A stretch of 64,000 nt of DNA from REEB95 sp963810055. GTDB lineage: Bacteria; Pseudomonadota; Alphaproteobacteria; ATCC43930; CGMCC-115725. The notes under the pieces were generated by a model that searched no databases, was not told where the DNA came from, and worked only from the letters and a program-made list of their open reading frames with translations. Positions 17,169-27,617 of the stretch are shown one piece after another. A program made the translations under genes and the position numbers. Numbering within the stretch: the stretch's first letter is position 1; the number at the start of each line of letters is the position of its first letter. The stretch is taken from contig CAWEME010000025.1 of NCBI GenBank assembly GCA_963810055.1, forward strand, positions 1 through 64,000, given 5' to 3'.

Positions 17169-20143
17169 GGACGGATTTCCTTCTCCCGTTGGGCTGTCTT
17201 GGCTGGCGTCTCGATGAGATTTTCGTAAAGCCGCAAGACGCGCTTGGCGCTCGCATCCATATCAGCTTTCAAGGCGGCGAAGTCAACCGCGCCTGCGCCT
17301 TTGGCCAGAATGGATTTAAGCGCGGGGGTTGCCTGGCTTTCGTCGAACGGTTCCTCGACAGTGAGCTTCAAGAGGCCCTGCACGTTGCGCCACAGCATGA
17401 GGGATGCGACCAGCGTGTCCGCGTCCTGGCGCGCCAACGCGCCGCATTCGGCAAGCGCCAGCAACGCCGCGCGCGTGTTCTGCCGCAGCACCCGGGGCGT
17501 GCGTGCTGCTTCGCGCAGCTGCAGGTAATGGGCGATGAACTCGATATCGACCATGCCGCCGCGCCGGTGCTTGACCTCGAAAGCCGGCGGTTTGCGGTGT
17601 GCCGCGGCGATGCGCTGGCGCATCTCGGCGACCTCGGATGCGAGCTTGGCGGGTTCACGTTTCCGGATCAGCACCGAGCGCACCTCGTCCATCACACGGC
17701 GGCGCAACGCTTCCGGCCCGGCCACCACGCGGGCGCGGGTCAGCGCCATGTGCTCCCAGGTCCAGGCCATCTCCCGATGATAGCGGCGGAAGGCCTCGAA
17801 GCTCGAGGCGATCGGCCCGGCCATGCCCGAGGGCCTCAAGCGCATGTCCACGTCATAGAGATTGCCCTCGGCCGTCAGCACGGTGAGCGCATTGATGAAG
17901 CGTTGGCACAGCCGCGCATAATAGGCCGGAACCGGCAAGGGCCGCGCGCCGCCAGTCGATTCGCCGGCATCGGGCGCGTCATAGATCAGGGTCAGGTCGA
18001 GGTCCGAGACGAAGGTCATCTCGCGGCTGCCGAGCTTGCCGAGGCCCAGCACCGCGCACGCGCCATGCGGCACGGTGCCGTGGACGCGCGCGAATTCGGC
18101 CGCCGTCCGCTCGAACAGCTGCTCGATCGCGGTTTCGGCGATATCGGCGAAGGCGCCGCCGGCCGCCTCGCCGTCGAGGTGATGGCGCAGCAGCTGCACG
18201 CCCACCTGAAATTTGCGTTCGCCGACCCAGCGCCGGGCGAGGTCGAGCGTCTCCTCGTAATGCCGGGCGCGGTCGAGCCATTGGTGGAGATCGGCCGCCA
18301 GGGATTCCCGCGATGGCAGGGCTGCGAAGAAATCCGCCGTCAGCCCGCTTTCGATCAAGCCGGGCCTCAGCGCCAGCGCCTCGGCCAGATTGGGCGCCGC
18401 CCCCATGATCTCGGCGATCAAGTCGATCAGCCCGGGATTCTGATAGAGCAGCGAGAAGAAATGCACCCCGGCGGGCAAGCGGCTCAGATACTGGTCGTAG
18501 CGGAGAAGGGCGGTGTCGGGATGGGATGAAGCGCCGAAGGCCTTGAGCAGCGTGGGCACCAACTCGGTCAACAGCTCGCGCGCACGCTGGCTTCGCGTCG
18601 CGCGGTAGCGGCCATGATGCCAGCCGCGGATGATTCCAGCGATGTGAGAGGGGTCGTCGAAGCCAAGGCGCGACAGTGTTTTCAAGGTTTCGGGATCATC
18701 CTCGCTGCCGGTGAAAACCAAATTTCCCGGCGACGCCAATGAGGGCAATTCCTCGAATAGTTCGGCGTAATGACTTTCAACATCGCTCAACACCCGCGTG
18801 AGACCGGCGGCGAAGAGCGCAGGCGAATCATAGCCCATGAACACCGCGATGCGCCGCAAGCCCTCGGCATCTTCGGGGATGGTATGGGTCTGGGCGTCCT
18901 CGACCATCTGCAGCCGGTGCTCGACGCGGCGCAGAAACCTGTAGGATTGGGACATCGTCTCGGCGGCCTCGAGGGTGATGTGGCCCGCCTTGGCAAGCAT
19001 CGCCAACGCCGCGCAGGTGCCGGTGACGCGCAATTGCGGCTGGCGCCCGCCCCAGATTAATTGCTGCGTCTGAGCGAAGAATTCGATCTCGCGGATGCCG
19101 CCGCGGCCCAGCTTGACGTTGTGTCCGGCGACGCCGATGGTCGCGCCGCCCTTGTGCGCGTGGATTTGGCGCTTGATCGAATGGATGTCCTGAATGGCAG
19201 CGAAGTCGAGATGCTTGCGCCAAAGGAAGGGGCCGAGCGCGGCGATGAAATCGCGGCCCGCTTCGAGATCGCCCGCCACGGCCCGCGCGCGGATGAGCGC
19301 GGCGCGTTCCCAATTCTGTCCGGCGCTCTCGTAGTAGACGATCGCCGCCTGAAAGGACAGCGCCGGCGGGGTCGAGCCCGGATCGGGCCTGAGCCGCAAA
19401 TCGGTGCGGAAGACATACCCGTCCGCCGTGCGCTCTTCCATCATGCGCACCAGCTCATGCGCCAGACGGGTGTAGAAGAATTGAAGGTCGCGCGGCCCGC
19501 AGTATCGGGTTTTTTCCGCGTCGAACAATAAAATCAGGTCGATGTCGCTCGAATAGTTGAGCTCGCCGGCGCCGAGCTTGCCGACGCCGAGAACGATGAA
19601 TCCGCTGCCGCGCGCCGGGTCGGCGCGGTCATGCAGCTCGATCTCGCCCTTGGATGCTGCATCGGCAAGCAGATGGCGCGCGACCAGCGACAGAGCGCCG
19701 TCGGCAAAGGCGCTTAATGCCCCGGTTACCTTCTCGACCGGCCATAAGCCGGCAATGTCGGCGATGGCTATGACCAAGGCGGCCTGCCGCTTGAGTACCC
19801 TCAAGCCGGCCATGAGATCGTCGCGCCCATCCTGGGGCTTGAGATCGCGGTTGAGACTGTCTAGGAGTTCGGCGAAACTAGCTTCGGGGCCGCCTTGCCA
19901 AAGCCGCCTCAGCAAGCCGGGCTCCTTGAGACAGCAATGGGTTAGGAACGGGCTGTTGCCGAAAAGTGAAGAAAGCAGTGCCCGGCCCGACGGTTCGGCG
20001 GCGAAATCGCGCATGAAGGCGGCAAGTTGCGGGTCGTGCAGGTCTTCGGCCGTCTCGCGCCAACGCGCGAATCCGACCGCGACAGATTCTTTGTCGGCGG
20101 GAAGCGGGAGATTCTTGTAAGTGTGGCAAGATAAAGATGGCAT
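17165..20143 (-). CDS. glnE: Bifunctional glutamine synthetase adenylyltransferase/deadenylyltransferase
   Basis: 992 residues. Controls glutamine synthetase by adding or removing AMP in response to PII and glutamine. It has two nucleotidyltransferase domains: GVGKLGAGELNYSSDIDLI in the N-terminal (deadenylylase) half and GLGKLGSREMTFVSDLDLTLIYD in the C-terminal (adenylylase) half, both with the DxD metal site. A four-helix linker joins them. The ATG at 20143 shares the palindrome CATG with the ATG of the divergent gene, so the two starts overlap head to head. A later start is possible, but no other ATG precedes conserved sequence. Confidence 0.95.
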   Translation of the reverse strand: MPSLSCHTYKNLPLPADKESVAVGFARWRETAEDLHDPQLAAFMRDFAAEPSGRALLSSLFGNSPFLTHCCLKEPGLLRRLWQGGPEASFAELLDSLNRDLKPQDGRDDLMAGLRVLKRQAALVIAIADIAGLWPVEKVTGALSAFADGALSLVARHLLADAASKGEIELHDRADPARGSGFIVLGVGKLGAGELNYSSDIDLILLFDAEKTRYCGPRDLQFFYTRLAHELVRMMEERTADGYVFRTDLRLRPDPGSTPPALSFQAAIVYYESAGQNWERAALIRARAVAGDLEAGRDFIAALGPFLWRKHLDFAAIQDIHSIKRQIHAHKGGATIGVAGHNVKLGRGGIREIEFFAQTQQLIWGGRQPQLRVTGTCAALAMLAKAGHITLEAAETMSQSYRFLRRVEHRLQMVEDAQTHTIPEDAEGLRRIAVFMGYDSPALFAAGLTRVLSDVESHYAELFEELPSLASPGNLVFTGSEDDPETLKTLSRLGFDDPSHIAGIIRGWHHGRYRATRSQRARELLTELVPTLLKAFGASSHPDTALLRYDQYLSRLPAGVHFFSLLYQNPGLIDLIAEIMGAAPNLAEALALRPGLIESGLTADFFAALPSRESLAADLHQWLDRARHYEETLDLARRWVGERKFQVGVQLLRHHLDGEAAGGAFADIAETAIEQLFERTAAEFARVHGTVPHGACAVLGLGKLGSREMTFVSDLDLTLIYDAPDAGESTGGARPLPVPAYYARLCQRFINALTVLTAEGNLYDVDMRLRPSGMAGPIASSFEAFRRYHREMAWTWEHMALTRARVVAGPEALRRRVMDEVRSVLIRKREPAKLASEVAEMRQRIAAAHRKPPAFEVKHRRGGMVDIEFIAHYLQLREAARTPRVLRQNTRAALLALAECGALARQDADTLVASLMLWRNVQGLLKLTVEEPFDESQATPALKSILAKGAGAVDFAALKADMDASAKRVLRLYENLIETPAKTAQREKEIRP

Positions 20144-23100
20144 GAACGGCGCGCCGCGAAAGGATTCGGCGGAGACTGCGCGCCAAGCCGAGCCCGGTCA
20201 AGACCAAGGCAAGGCATATCTGCGCCATCTGCGTCATTTGCGCCATCTGTGCTATCTGGCCTATGGCCTGGCGGTCTTCGTCGTGTTGTGCGCCGGCTTG
20301 GTCGGCTACGGCTTGTGGATTTTGTCGCAGGGGCCGGTGTCGCTGGACCGCTTCACGCCCTATCTGGCGCGATCGCTGTCGAGCGGCCCGAACGGTGTCC
20401 GGGTTACCATCGACCGTACGGTGCTGAGTTGGGAGCCGGGGCCGAGCTTCCGGCTGGTCACCACCGGCGTTCATCTTTTTCAGCCCGATAGCGGCGCACA
20501 ACTCAATTTTCGCGAAATGGAGATGGTGCTGAGCCTCCGGGCGCTGCTCTTCGCCACCATCGCGCCGTCGCGCCTGATCCTGACCGAGCCCCAGCTGCGG
20601 CTGGAACGCGCCGCCGACGGCTCGTTGCATCTGGGATTGGCCGGTGAAGGCGAGGCGGAGAAGGGGCAAGGGGAGACTGCCGAATTCTGGGGCGATCGCC
20701 TGGTCGGCGACATCGCCGGCCCGCTCAACGGTTCGGGTCCTTTGGGATATCTCCGTGACTTCGAGATCCGCAACGCCACCCTCATCGTCGACGACCGTTC
20801 GCTCGGCGTCATCTGGAACGCCACCCTCACCGATCTTTCGCTGCATCGCGGCAGCGACGGGCTCGCCGGCACGCTGCAACTCGCCGCCGGTATCGGCAAA
20901 AATCAGGCGCTGATCCGCGGCGATCTCGTCTTCAAGCGTCCGGGCGATCTCGTCGTCGGCTTCAACTTCGCCGGCTTGAACCCGGCGTTGTTCGCGCTGG
21001 CATCGCCGGCGCTGACGCCGCTCGCGGCGGTGGATTTGCCCGTGACCGGCGTCATTCGCATCGCGCTCGACACCGAGAAGCTCGGCATCAACGGCGCGTC
21101 CTGCGATCTCATTTTCGGCGCGGGCGCGCTCAGGAACGAGAATCTGCCGGATGGCGCGGTGGCGATATCCCAGGGTGCGCTCAAGGCGAGCTACGATCCA
21201 GCCGCGGGCCGCGTCACCATCGACAATTTCACGCTCCATACCGGCGGCACCAGCGCCGCCGCCAGCGGTACGGTCGACCATATCGGCGCGGGGCTGCTCG
21301 CCGGCGGCTGGCCGCAGGCCTTCGACGTGGCGCTGCAGCTGGACGTCCAGAACGCGTTGCTCGACGATTTTCCCCATCTTTGGCCGGCGCGGGTCGGGCC
21401 GCGAACGCGAAGCTGGATCACCAAGCACGTCCATGACGGCACGCTCGACGACGTAAAGGCGGCGCTTGAATTCCACGTCGACACATCGCCGAACGCACCA
21501 AAACCGGTCATTGTCAGCCGTATCGACGGCACCGCCAGCTATCACAATCTCACCGTCGAGTATTTCGCCCCGCTTGAGCCGGTGCGCGGCATTGACGGCA
21601 CCCTCACATTCGACCGCACCCGCATCGATTTTGCGCCGACCAGCGGCCATGTGCTGGACGGGCAGTTCGAAAGCGGCACGGTAAAGCTGTTCAAGCTCGA
21701 CACCAACGACGAAACCGCCGATGTCGACGTCAAAATCCGGGGGCCGCTGCATGACGCCCTCACCGTGCTCGATACCGAGCCGCTGGGCTATGCCAAGTCG
21801 CTGTCGCTGGACGCGGTTCATGCCGCGGGCACGTTCGATACGCACTTATTCTTCGAGGTGCCGTTGAAACACGATCTTGATTTCGACGAGGTGGTCTATC
21901 ACGCCGAAGCCGATCTCTCCGGCGTCGCGCTGCCGCAGGCGCTGTTCGGCCAGGATCTAGGCGCCGGATCCTTCAAGATGACGCTCGACCGCAATGCCCT
22001 GAAGGTCGACGGCGATGCCGAGTTGGCCGGCGTGCCGGTCAAGCTCGATTGGACCGAGAACCTGAAGAGCGGCGAGCCGGTCAAGCGGCGCTATGCAGTG
22101 CACGGGCGCGTCGACGACGCCGGGCGGCAGCGTCTCGGCATCGATTTTCCCTCCTATGCCGTGATCCACGGCCCGGTCGATGTCGATCTGCTCTACAGCC
22201 TGTCGCGGAACGGCCGGGCGCAGGCAACTGTCACGGCCGATCTCAAGGATGCGAGCGTCGATCGATCCGAAATCGGCTGGACCAAGCAAGCGGGCGGGCC
22301 GGCGAATGTCAAATTCGCGCTCGATTTCGCCGATGACAAGCTGACGGCGATCCATGACGCGGTACTTTCCGGCAAGGATGCCGAGGGCAGTTTGTCGGCG
22401 AGTTTCGACAAGGACGGGCTGGTGCGCCTGGACGTGCCCCGTATCAAGGCCGGCAACACCGACGCCACGGGCTTCATCCAGCGCACGCCGCAGGGGGTGT
22501 TGCACGCCTCGATTTCGGGCGCGAGCTTTGACGCCAGCGGCGTCTTCGACAATCTGTCGCGCGCGTCCTCGGAGGAATCCGGCGCCAAGCCGCTGGTCAT
22601 CGACGCCAAGCTTGGCCGATTGCTGATGGGCGAGAAAGGCGCGGTGACCGGCCTGTCGGCCAGAATCGAAAGCGACGGCCCGCATTGGAAGCAGGCGAGC
22701 GTCGATGGGCTGCTGTCCGAGCGCCGCCGGATCACGGTGCGGTTCGGCGGCGATCAAGGGCCGGGCAAATTCCGCCTTCAGGCCGACGATTTCGGCGCCT
22801 TGCTGCGGCTGCTCGATGTAACGGAAGACGTTACCGGGGGCACTTTCCAGGTTACCGGCAACGCGGTCGACGAAAAAGGCAAGCGCGTGCTCAAGGGCGA
22901 GATCCGGGGCGGCAATTTCCTTTTGGTCAAGGCGCCGCTCTTCGCCAAACTGCTGTCGCTGACCTCGTTCTCCGGCATCAGCGGACTGCTCAACGGCGAG
23001 GGCATCCCCTTTACCGCCCTCGAGGCCGACATCGTCTATGGCGGCGGCGGCATCGCGGTCAGCAACATGCGTGCCTATGGCGGCGCCATCGGCATCAATG

Positions 23101-23492
23101 TCGACGGCCATGTGGATTACCAGGCCGGCACGCTCGACGCTTCGGGTACGCTGGTGCCCGCCAACATCCTCAATACCGTGCTGGGCAATATCCCGGTTCT
23201 CGGCAATCTGCTGTTGGGCGGCGAGGGACAAGGCATATTCGCCGCAAATTTCCGCATCGCCGGCCCGATCAACGATCCGCAAGTTGCGGTCAATCCGTTG
23301 AGTGCGGTGGCACCCGGCGTGCTGCGCAAGCTGTTCCTGTTCAAGGCGTGGAATCCGTCCTCCGCGCCCAAGACTCCGGCGCCCCAAAGTCCGCCGCAAA
23401 TCCCGCCGTCCGGCGCTCCGGCTCCCGCCGGCGGGGGGCGAACTAGACCGGCTTCACCAACGCATGGCGCTTCTTGCCCGCCGACAGTTTGA
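20142..23492 (+). CDS. YhdP/AsmA-like large envelope protein (DUF3971 type)
   Basis: 1116 residues from ATG 20142; the frame is open from a GTG at 20121. One N-terminal transmembrane helix (about 38-60) is followed by a long, beta-rich, repetitive periplasmic region. The C-terminal AsmA-like section has TSFSGISGLLNGEGIPFTALEADIVYG and NIPVLGNLLLGGEGQGIFAANFRI, characteristic of this family. These proteins are thought to bridge the periplasm and move phospholipids to the outer membrane. The last 17 codons overlap the end of tyrS on the other strand, and the proline-rich tail there may be spurious. Confidence 0.85.
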   Translation: MNGAPRKDSAETARQAEPGQDQGKAYLRHLRHLRHLCYLAYGLAVFVVLCAGLVGYGLWILSQGPVSLDRFTPYLARSLSSGPNGVRVTIDRTVLSWEPGPSFRLVTTGVHLFQPDSGAQLNFREMEMVLSLRALLFATIAPSRLILTEPQLRLERAADGSLHLGLAGEGEAEKGQGETAEFWGDRLVGDIAGPLNGSGPLGYLRDFEIRNATLIVDDRSLGVIWNATLTDLSLHRGSDGLAGTLQLAAGIGKNQALIRGDLVFKRPGDLVVGFNFAGLNPALFALASPALTPLAAVDLPVTGVIRIALDTEKLGINGASCDLIFGAGALRNENLPDGAVAISQGALKASYDPAAGRVTIDNFTLHTGGTSAAASGTVDHIGAGLLAGGWPQAFDVALQLDVQNALLDDFPHLWPARVGPRTRSWITKHVHDGTLDDVKAALEFHVDTSPNAPKPVIVSRIDGTASYHNLTVEYFAPLEPVRGIDGTLTFDRTRIDFAPTSGHVLDGQFESGTVKLFKLDTNDETADVDVKIRGPLHDALTVLDTEPLGYAKSLSLDAVHAAGTFDTHLFFEVPLKHDLDFDEVVYHAEADLSGVALPQALFGQDLGAGSFKMTLDRNALKVDGDAELAGVPVKLDWTENLKSGEPVKRRYAVHGRVDDAGRQRLGIDFPSYAVIHGPVDVDLLYSLSRNGRAQATVTADLKDASVDRSEIGWTKQAGGPANVKFALDFADDKLTAIHDAVLSGKDAEGSLSASFDKDGLVRLDVPRIKAGNTDATGFIQRTPQGVLHASISGASFDASGVFDNLSRASSEESGAKPLVIDAKLGRLLMGEKGAVTGLSARIESDGPHWKQASVDGLLSERRRITVRFGGDQGPGKFRLQADDFGALLRLLDVTEDVTGGTFQVTGNAVDEKGKRVLKGEIRGGNFLLVKAPLFAKLLSLTSFSGISGLLNGEGIPFTALEADIVYGGGGIAVSNMRAYGGAIGINVDGHVDYQAGTLDASGTLVPANILNTVLGNIPVLGNLLLGGEGQGIFAANFRIAGPINDPQVAVNPLSAVAPGVLRKLFLFKAWNPSSAPKTPAPQSPPQIPPSGAPAPAGGGRTRPASPTHGASCPPTV

Positions 23493-24696
23493 TGACGCCT
23501 TCGGTGTTCAAGTCCTTGAGGGTGAGCAGCCGTTTCTCGTCATCGACCACTTCGTCGTTGACGCGCGCGCCGCCGCCACGGATGAGCCGACGCGCCTCGC
23601 CCAGGCTCGGCGCCAGGCCCGCTTGGTGGAAATAGTCGATCGCCGGATGGCCCTTGGCGAGGTGGGCTTTGGGCGTTTCGATCACCGGCAAGCCGCCGCC
23701 GATGCCGCCCTCGGCGAAGACGCGCCGCGCGGTTTCGGCGGCGGCGTCCGCTTCCTTGCGCCCGTGACAGAGCGCCGTCGCCTCGGTGGCGAGCACAATC
23801 TTGGCGTGGTTGATCTCGCTGTCCTTAAGCTTTTCCAGCCGCGTGATCTCGTCGATCGGCAGATCCGTGAACAGCCTGAGAAAGCGCCCGACGTCGGCGT
23901 CCTCGGTATTGCGCCAGTATTGCCAGTAGTCGTAAGGGCTGAGCTTCTCGGCGTTGAGCCAGACCGCGCCTTGGGCGGTCTTGCCCATTTTCGCCCCGGA
24001 CGAGGTCGTGATCAAAGGCGAGGTGACGCCGAACAGCTCGCGGTTGTCGATGCGCCGCCCCATTTCGATGCCCATGACGATGTTGCCCCATTGGTCGGAG
24101 CCGCCCATCTGCACCGCGCATTTGTAGCGCCGCGCCAGCTCGACGAAATCATAGGCCTGCAGCACCATGTAGTTGAATTCGAGGAAGGAAAGCGGCTGGT
24201 CGCGCGTCAGTCGCAGCTTGACGCTGTCCATGCTCAGCATGCGGTTGACCGAGAGCAGGCTGCCATATTCGCGCAGGAACGGAATGTATTCGAGCCGGTC
24301 GAGCCATTCGGCGTTGTCCACCATGACGGCGTCCGACCGCCCATCGCCGAATTTGAGGAATTTTTCGAAGACGCGGCGGATGCCGGCCATGTTGGCGGAA
24401 ATCTGCGCGTCGCTCAAAAGCTGGCGGCTTTCGTCCTTGCCCGAGGGATCGCCCACCTTGGTGGTGCCGCCGCCCATGAGGACGATGGGCTTGTTGCCGG
24501 TTTTCTGCCAAAGCCGCAGCAACATGATCTGCAAAAGACTGCCGACATGGAGGCTGTCGGCGGTACAATCGAATCCGATGTAAGCGGTCACCGGCCCGGC
24601 GGCGAGGCGCTGATCGAGCCCCGTGCGGTCGGTAATTTGATGCAGAAAGCCGCGCTCTTCGGCGGCGGCTAGAAAAGAGGACAGGGTTTTGGCCAT
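23443..24696 (-). CDS. tyrS: Tyrosyl-tRNA synthetase
   Basis: Class I aminoacyl-tRNA synthetase, 417 residues from ATG 24696 (MAKTLSSFLA); the frame is open eight codons further up. The HIGH-type signature is LHVGSL, the tyrosine pocket is QMGGSDQWGN, and the KMSKS-type loop is AKMGKT. A C-terminal S4-like RNA-binding domain (ARRLIRGGGARVNDE) binds tRNA-Tyr. It converges on the YhdP-like gene with a 50-base overlap and is divergent from anmK with 45 bases between. Confidence 0.96.
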   Translation of the reverse strand: MAKTLSSFLAAAEERGFLHQITDRTGLDQRLAAGPVTAYIGFDCTADSLHVGSLLQIMLLRLWQKTGNKPIVLMGGGTTKVGDPSGKDESRQLLSDAQISANMAGIRRVFEKFLKFGDGRSDAVMVDNAEWLDRLEYIPFLREYGSLLSVNRMLSMDSVKLRLTRDQPLSFLEFNYMVLQAYDFVELARRYKCAVQMGGSDQWGNIVMGIEMGRRIDNRELFGVTSPLITTSSGAKMGKTAQGAVWLNAEKLSPYDYWQYWRNTEDADVGRFLRLFTDLPIDEITRLEKLKDSEINHAKIVLATEATALCHGRKEADAAAETARRVFAEGGIGGGLPVIETPKAHLAKGHPAIDYFHQAGLAPSLGEARRLIRGGGARVNDEVVDDEKRLLTLKDLNTEGVIKLSAGKKRHALVKPV

Positions 24697-24741
24697 CGGC
24701 GGTTGGACGTGCTTTAGCACACTGGCGGGCGCGCGTCAGCC

Positions 24742-25834
24742 ATGAGCACGCGGCTGATTCGCGCCATCGGGCTGATGAGTGGCACCTCGCTCGACGGCAT
24801 CGACGCGGCCTTCATCGAAACCGACGGTGAGGCGCTGGTCGTGGCAGGCCCGGCGCTCACCCTTCCCTATGAGCCGAAGCTGCGTGCGCTGCTGCGCAAC
24901 ACGATCGGCGGCAAGGGGCCGGTCGCCGAGGCCGAAGAGGCGATGACCCGCGCCCATGAGGCGGCAGTCCGCGCGCTGCTGTCGAAATACGCTCTGCCGC
25001 AGCCGGATATCATCGGTTTTCACGGCCATACCATTCTGCACCAGCCCCATCAGGGCCGGACCTGGCAGTTGGGCGACGGGGCCTTGCTCGCCGCCCTCAC
25101 CGGCATCGATGTCGTCAATGATTTCCGCAGCAAGGACGTGGCGGCGGGCGGCGAGGGCGCGCCTTTTGTCCCGCTTTACCATCGCGCGCTGGCCGCGAAG
25201 CTCGAAAAACCATTGGCGGTGGTCAATATCGGCGGCGTCGCGAATGTCACCTGGATCGGGGAGCAGGAGAACGATCTCCTCGCCTTCGACACCGGACCCG
25301 GCAATGCGCTGATCGACGACTGGGCGCTGGCGCATACCGGCAAACCGGTGGACGAGGACGGCGTGCTGGCGCGGGCCGGCCAGGTCGAGTGAAAAACACC
25401 TGGCGCGTTTTCTGGCACAACCCTATTTCGCGCGCCTTCCGCCCAAATCGCTCGACCGCGATGAGTTCGCGGCTTTCATGCCCCAGGGTCTTTCACCGCA
25501 AGACGGCGCCGCGACCCTCGCCGCCATGACCGCGGCGGCAATAGCCGAGGCGCAGCGGCATTTCCCCTCGCCAGCGCGGCGCTGGCTGATCGCCGGCGGC
25601 GGGCGGCATAATCCGGTATTGATGGGGCTGTTGCGCGAACGGTTAGGCGGTCTGGTCGCGCCGGTCGAATTCTGCGGCTGGGACGGCGACGCGCTCGAGG
25701 CCCAGGCCTTCGCCTATCTCGCGGTGCGTTCGCTGAAGGGTCTGGCCTTGAGCCTGCCCGGCACCACCGGCGTTAAAACGCCGACCACGGGCGGCAAGCT
25801 CCATCGCGCGAGCGCGGCCAAGGCCAAGGCCTAA
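24742..25834 (+). CDS. anmK: Anhydro-N-acetylmuramic acid kinase, one frameshift
   Basis: Cell-wall recycling enzyme: opens and phosphorylates 1,6-anhydro-MurNAc to MurNAc-6-phosphate. N-terminal GLMSGTSLDGIDAA (ATP site), GFHGHT, NDFRSKDVAAGGEGAPFVP and the FDTGPGNALIDD motif are intact. The frame stops at 25392 but continues one base over as …EKHLARFLAQPYF… to PTTGGKLHRASA at 25834. Deleting one T in GAGTGAAA near 25391 restores a full-length protein, so this is likely a sequence error rather than a dead gene. Confidence 0.9.
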
Positions 25835-25861
25835 TTCGACGCGCCCGGTTCAACGCGAACC

Positions 25862-26110
25862 GGGTTTCAGTGCTATAGAGGATAGAGGTTATGGTTGCGA
25901 GCAATAGCGAGAGGTAGAGATAGGTTAGAGTGGCTTAGTGGAGCATGGCGGTGTTGTTGAAGAGGATGTAGATGTAGCGGAAGGTATAGGTGGTTTATTT
26001 CATCATGAGTGTTGAGTAGAGCTATATTGGTGAAGTAGATTAAGTATAGAAGATGGTTTTGTAGAGTAGAGGTGGTGATATAGAGAGAGAAGATTTAGGT
26101 ATAGGTACGA
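25862..26110. other. Low-complexity, C-poor segment
   Basis: About 250 bases in which the plus strand is almost free of C and made of G/A/T runs such as GAGAGGTAGAGATAGG. No gene or tandem repeat unit can be drawn. It replaces what should be the 3' end of the MmgE/PrpD gene. In a genome this GC-rich it is very unusual and may mark an assembly fault. Confidence 0.6.
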
Positions 26111-27617
26111 GGATGTCAGGGCATTGACGGCGACATCGGCGCGGCTCTCGGCCAGGGACAGAGAGATGGCGCGGCAGATATTGCGAGAGGACGCCGGTGA
26201 CCAGCGCGACGCTTGCTCTGCAATTCGTTCATGAGCGCAATTCCTTGCAAATAGACGGGTCCGTTGAACAATAGCGCGATAGCTTGGCGCGAAGCAATGG
26301 CTTTGGCGCGGGGATAGCAGCAGAATTCGGCGTTGGCGAAGAACTTGGCCTCGATATCTTTGGCGCGACAAGGGCTCTTGCGCGCCGCCGCGGAGATGAG
26401 GTTGCCGCTCCTCGATCTCGCGCCCGTCTTTGAGCCGCGCTTGCAAATGGCCGGTGTAGTTGTCGGGATAGGGATTGTCCGGGTAGATGATGTATTTGAA
26501 TCTTGGCCGCGAACGTAGAGAAGGCGCGGGTCGCGCACGGTCTCGGCGGTGAAGGCGGCGAGGACGGCGTCGCCGAAGAAAGAAGCCGGCGGCCATGCAG
26601 AAGGGCGTGCTGAACTTGGCGGCATAGGCGTTGGGCGGCGACTGCTTCGCCGGCCAGCGGTTCACACAGCCGGTGCACGATGCCTTCGGCGGTATAGCAG
26701 GTGATCGCGGCGATGTCGTCCGCTTTCGACGCAGCGTTTCGCCAGGCGGATGAGCGCAGTAGATATAGGGGTGGATCATAGTGCCGCAGGCATAGGGCTT
26801 GAAGGCGATGGTCCGGGATCACCCAATTCTCGCGGAAACCGTCGAGCAGCTTGACATAGTCGCTCTGGGTGGTGTGAGCGAAGCCGTGGAACAGGCAGTG
26901 CGTGCCTTCGAACACGGTGCGCGGGCAGAAGAAGACGCCGCGCGCGAACAGCGCGGCGAGATGAGCTTGGCCTGCGCGGACGAGCGGGGGTGGAGCGCTT
27001 GGTATAGGCGCCTTCGGCCAGATATTAGATGATGACGACAGCTATGCTGACGGCAATACGGAGCGCGTAGACGAATATGCTTGCGGTAGAGGCACAGCGT
27101 GGCGCGGACGAGCGGCGGCGGCGGCGAGCGTCGCAGAACACGGCTGGTAGGGTGGAAGATAGCTTTGTGGACGAGCTTGGGCGCGACTAGTGCTGAGAGG
27201 GCAGATGGTCTCGACGCGCACGGCCAAGGCGGAGGAGCGCGGCTCGTCGTCGCGGCTGGTAACGCTCGGAAGCGGCCAGCACGGCCGGCACGATCACCAC
27301 CGGGGCATGGACGGGGCAGCTCTCGAAGGTGTCGTAGAAATCCTCGCCATGCGCGGCGGTGCCGTTGACCAGCGCCGCGCCGGCGGCGTCGCCCAGCCGG
27401 CCGTGACCGATCAGCGTGCAGGGGCCGGTCTCGTCGCAGGCGGAGAGCGCCGCCCGGACGTAATCGGTCTTGCGCGCGGCCAGGCACAGGCCGGCGATGT
27501 CGAGCACCAGGTCTTCCAGCCGCGCCGTGAGATCCTGCGGCAACGGTTCGGCTGCAACGCCGCGATCCGGCTGGCGAGGGTTTCGGCAACGGATGCGGGC
27601 GTCGCGGTCTTGGCTAT
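26110..27617 (-). pseudogene. MmgE/PrpD family protein, heavily degraded
   Basis: Remnant of a 2-methylcitrate dehydratase-like (MmgE/PrpD) protein. The first part is continuous: LTARLEDLVLDIAGLCLAARKTDYV and VNGTAAHGEDFYDTFESCPVH are family text. Further pieces follow in all three minus frames: HKAIFHPT near 27165, FEGTHCLFHGFAHTTQSDYVKLLDGFRENWVIP near 26900, TAEGIVHRLCEPLAG near 26690, and IYPDNPYPDNYTGHLQARLKDGREIEER near 26460. At least six shifts are needed, plus substitutions toward A/T. No ATG is seen at the start; ATA near 27614 may be a mutated one. The 3' end dissolves into low-complexity DNA. Confidence 0.8.
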
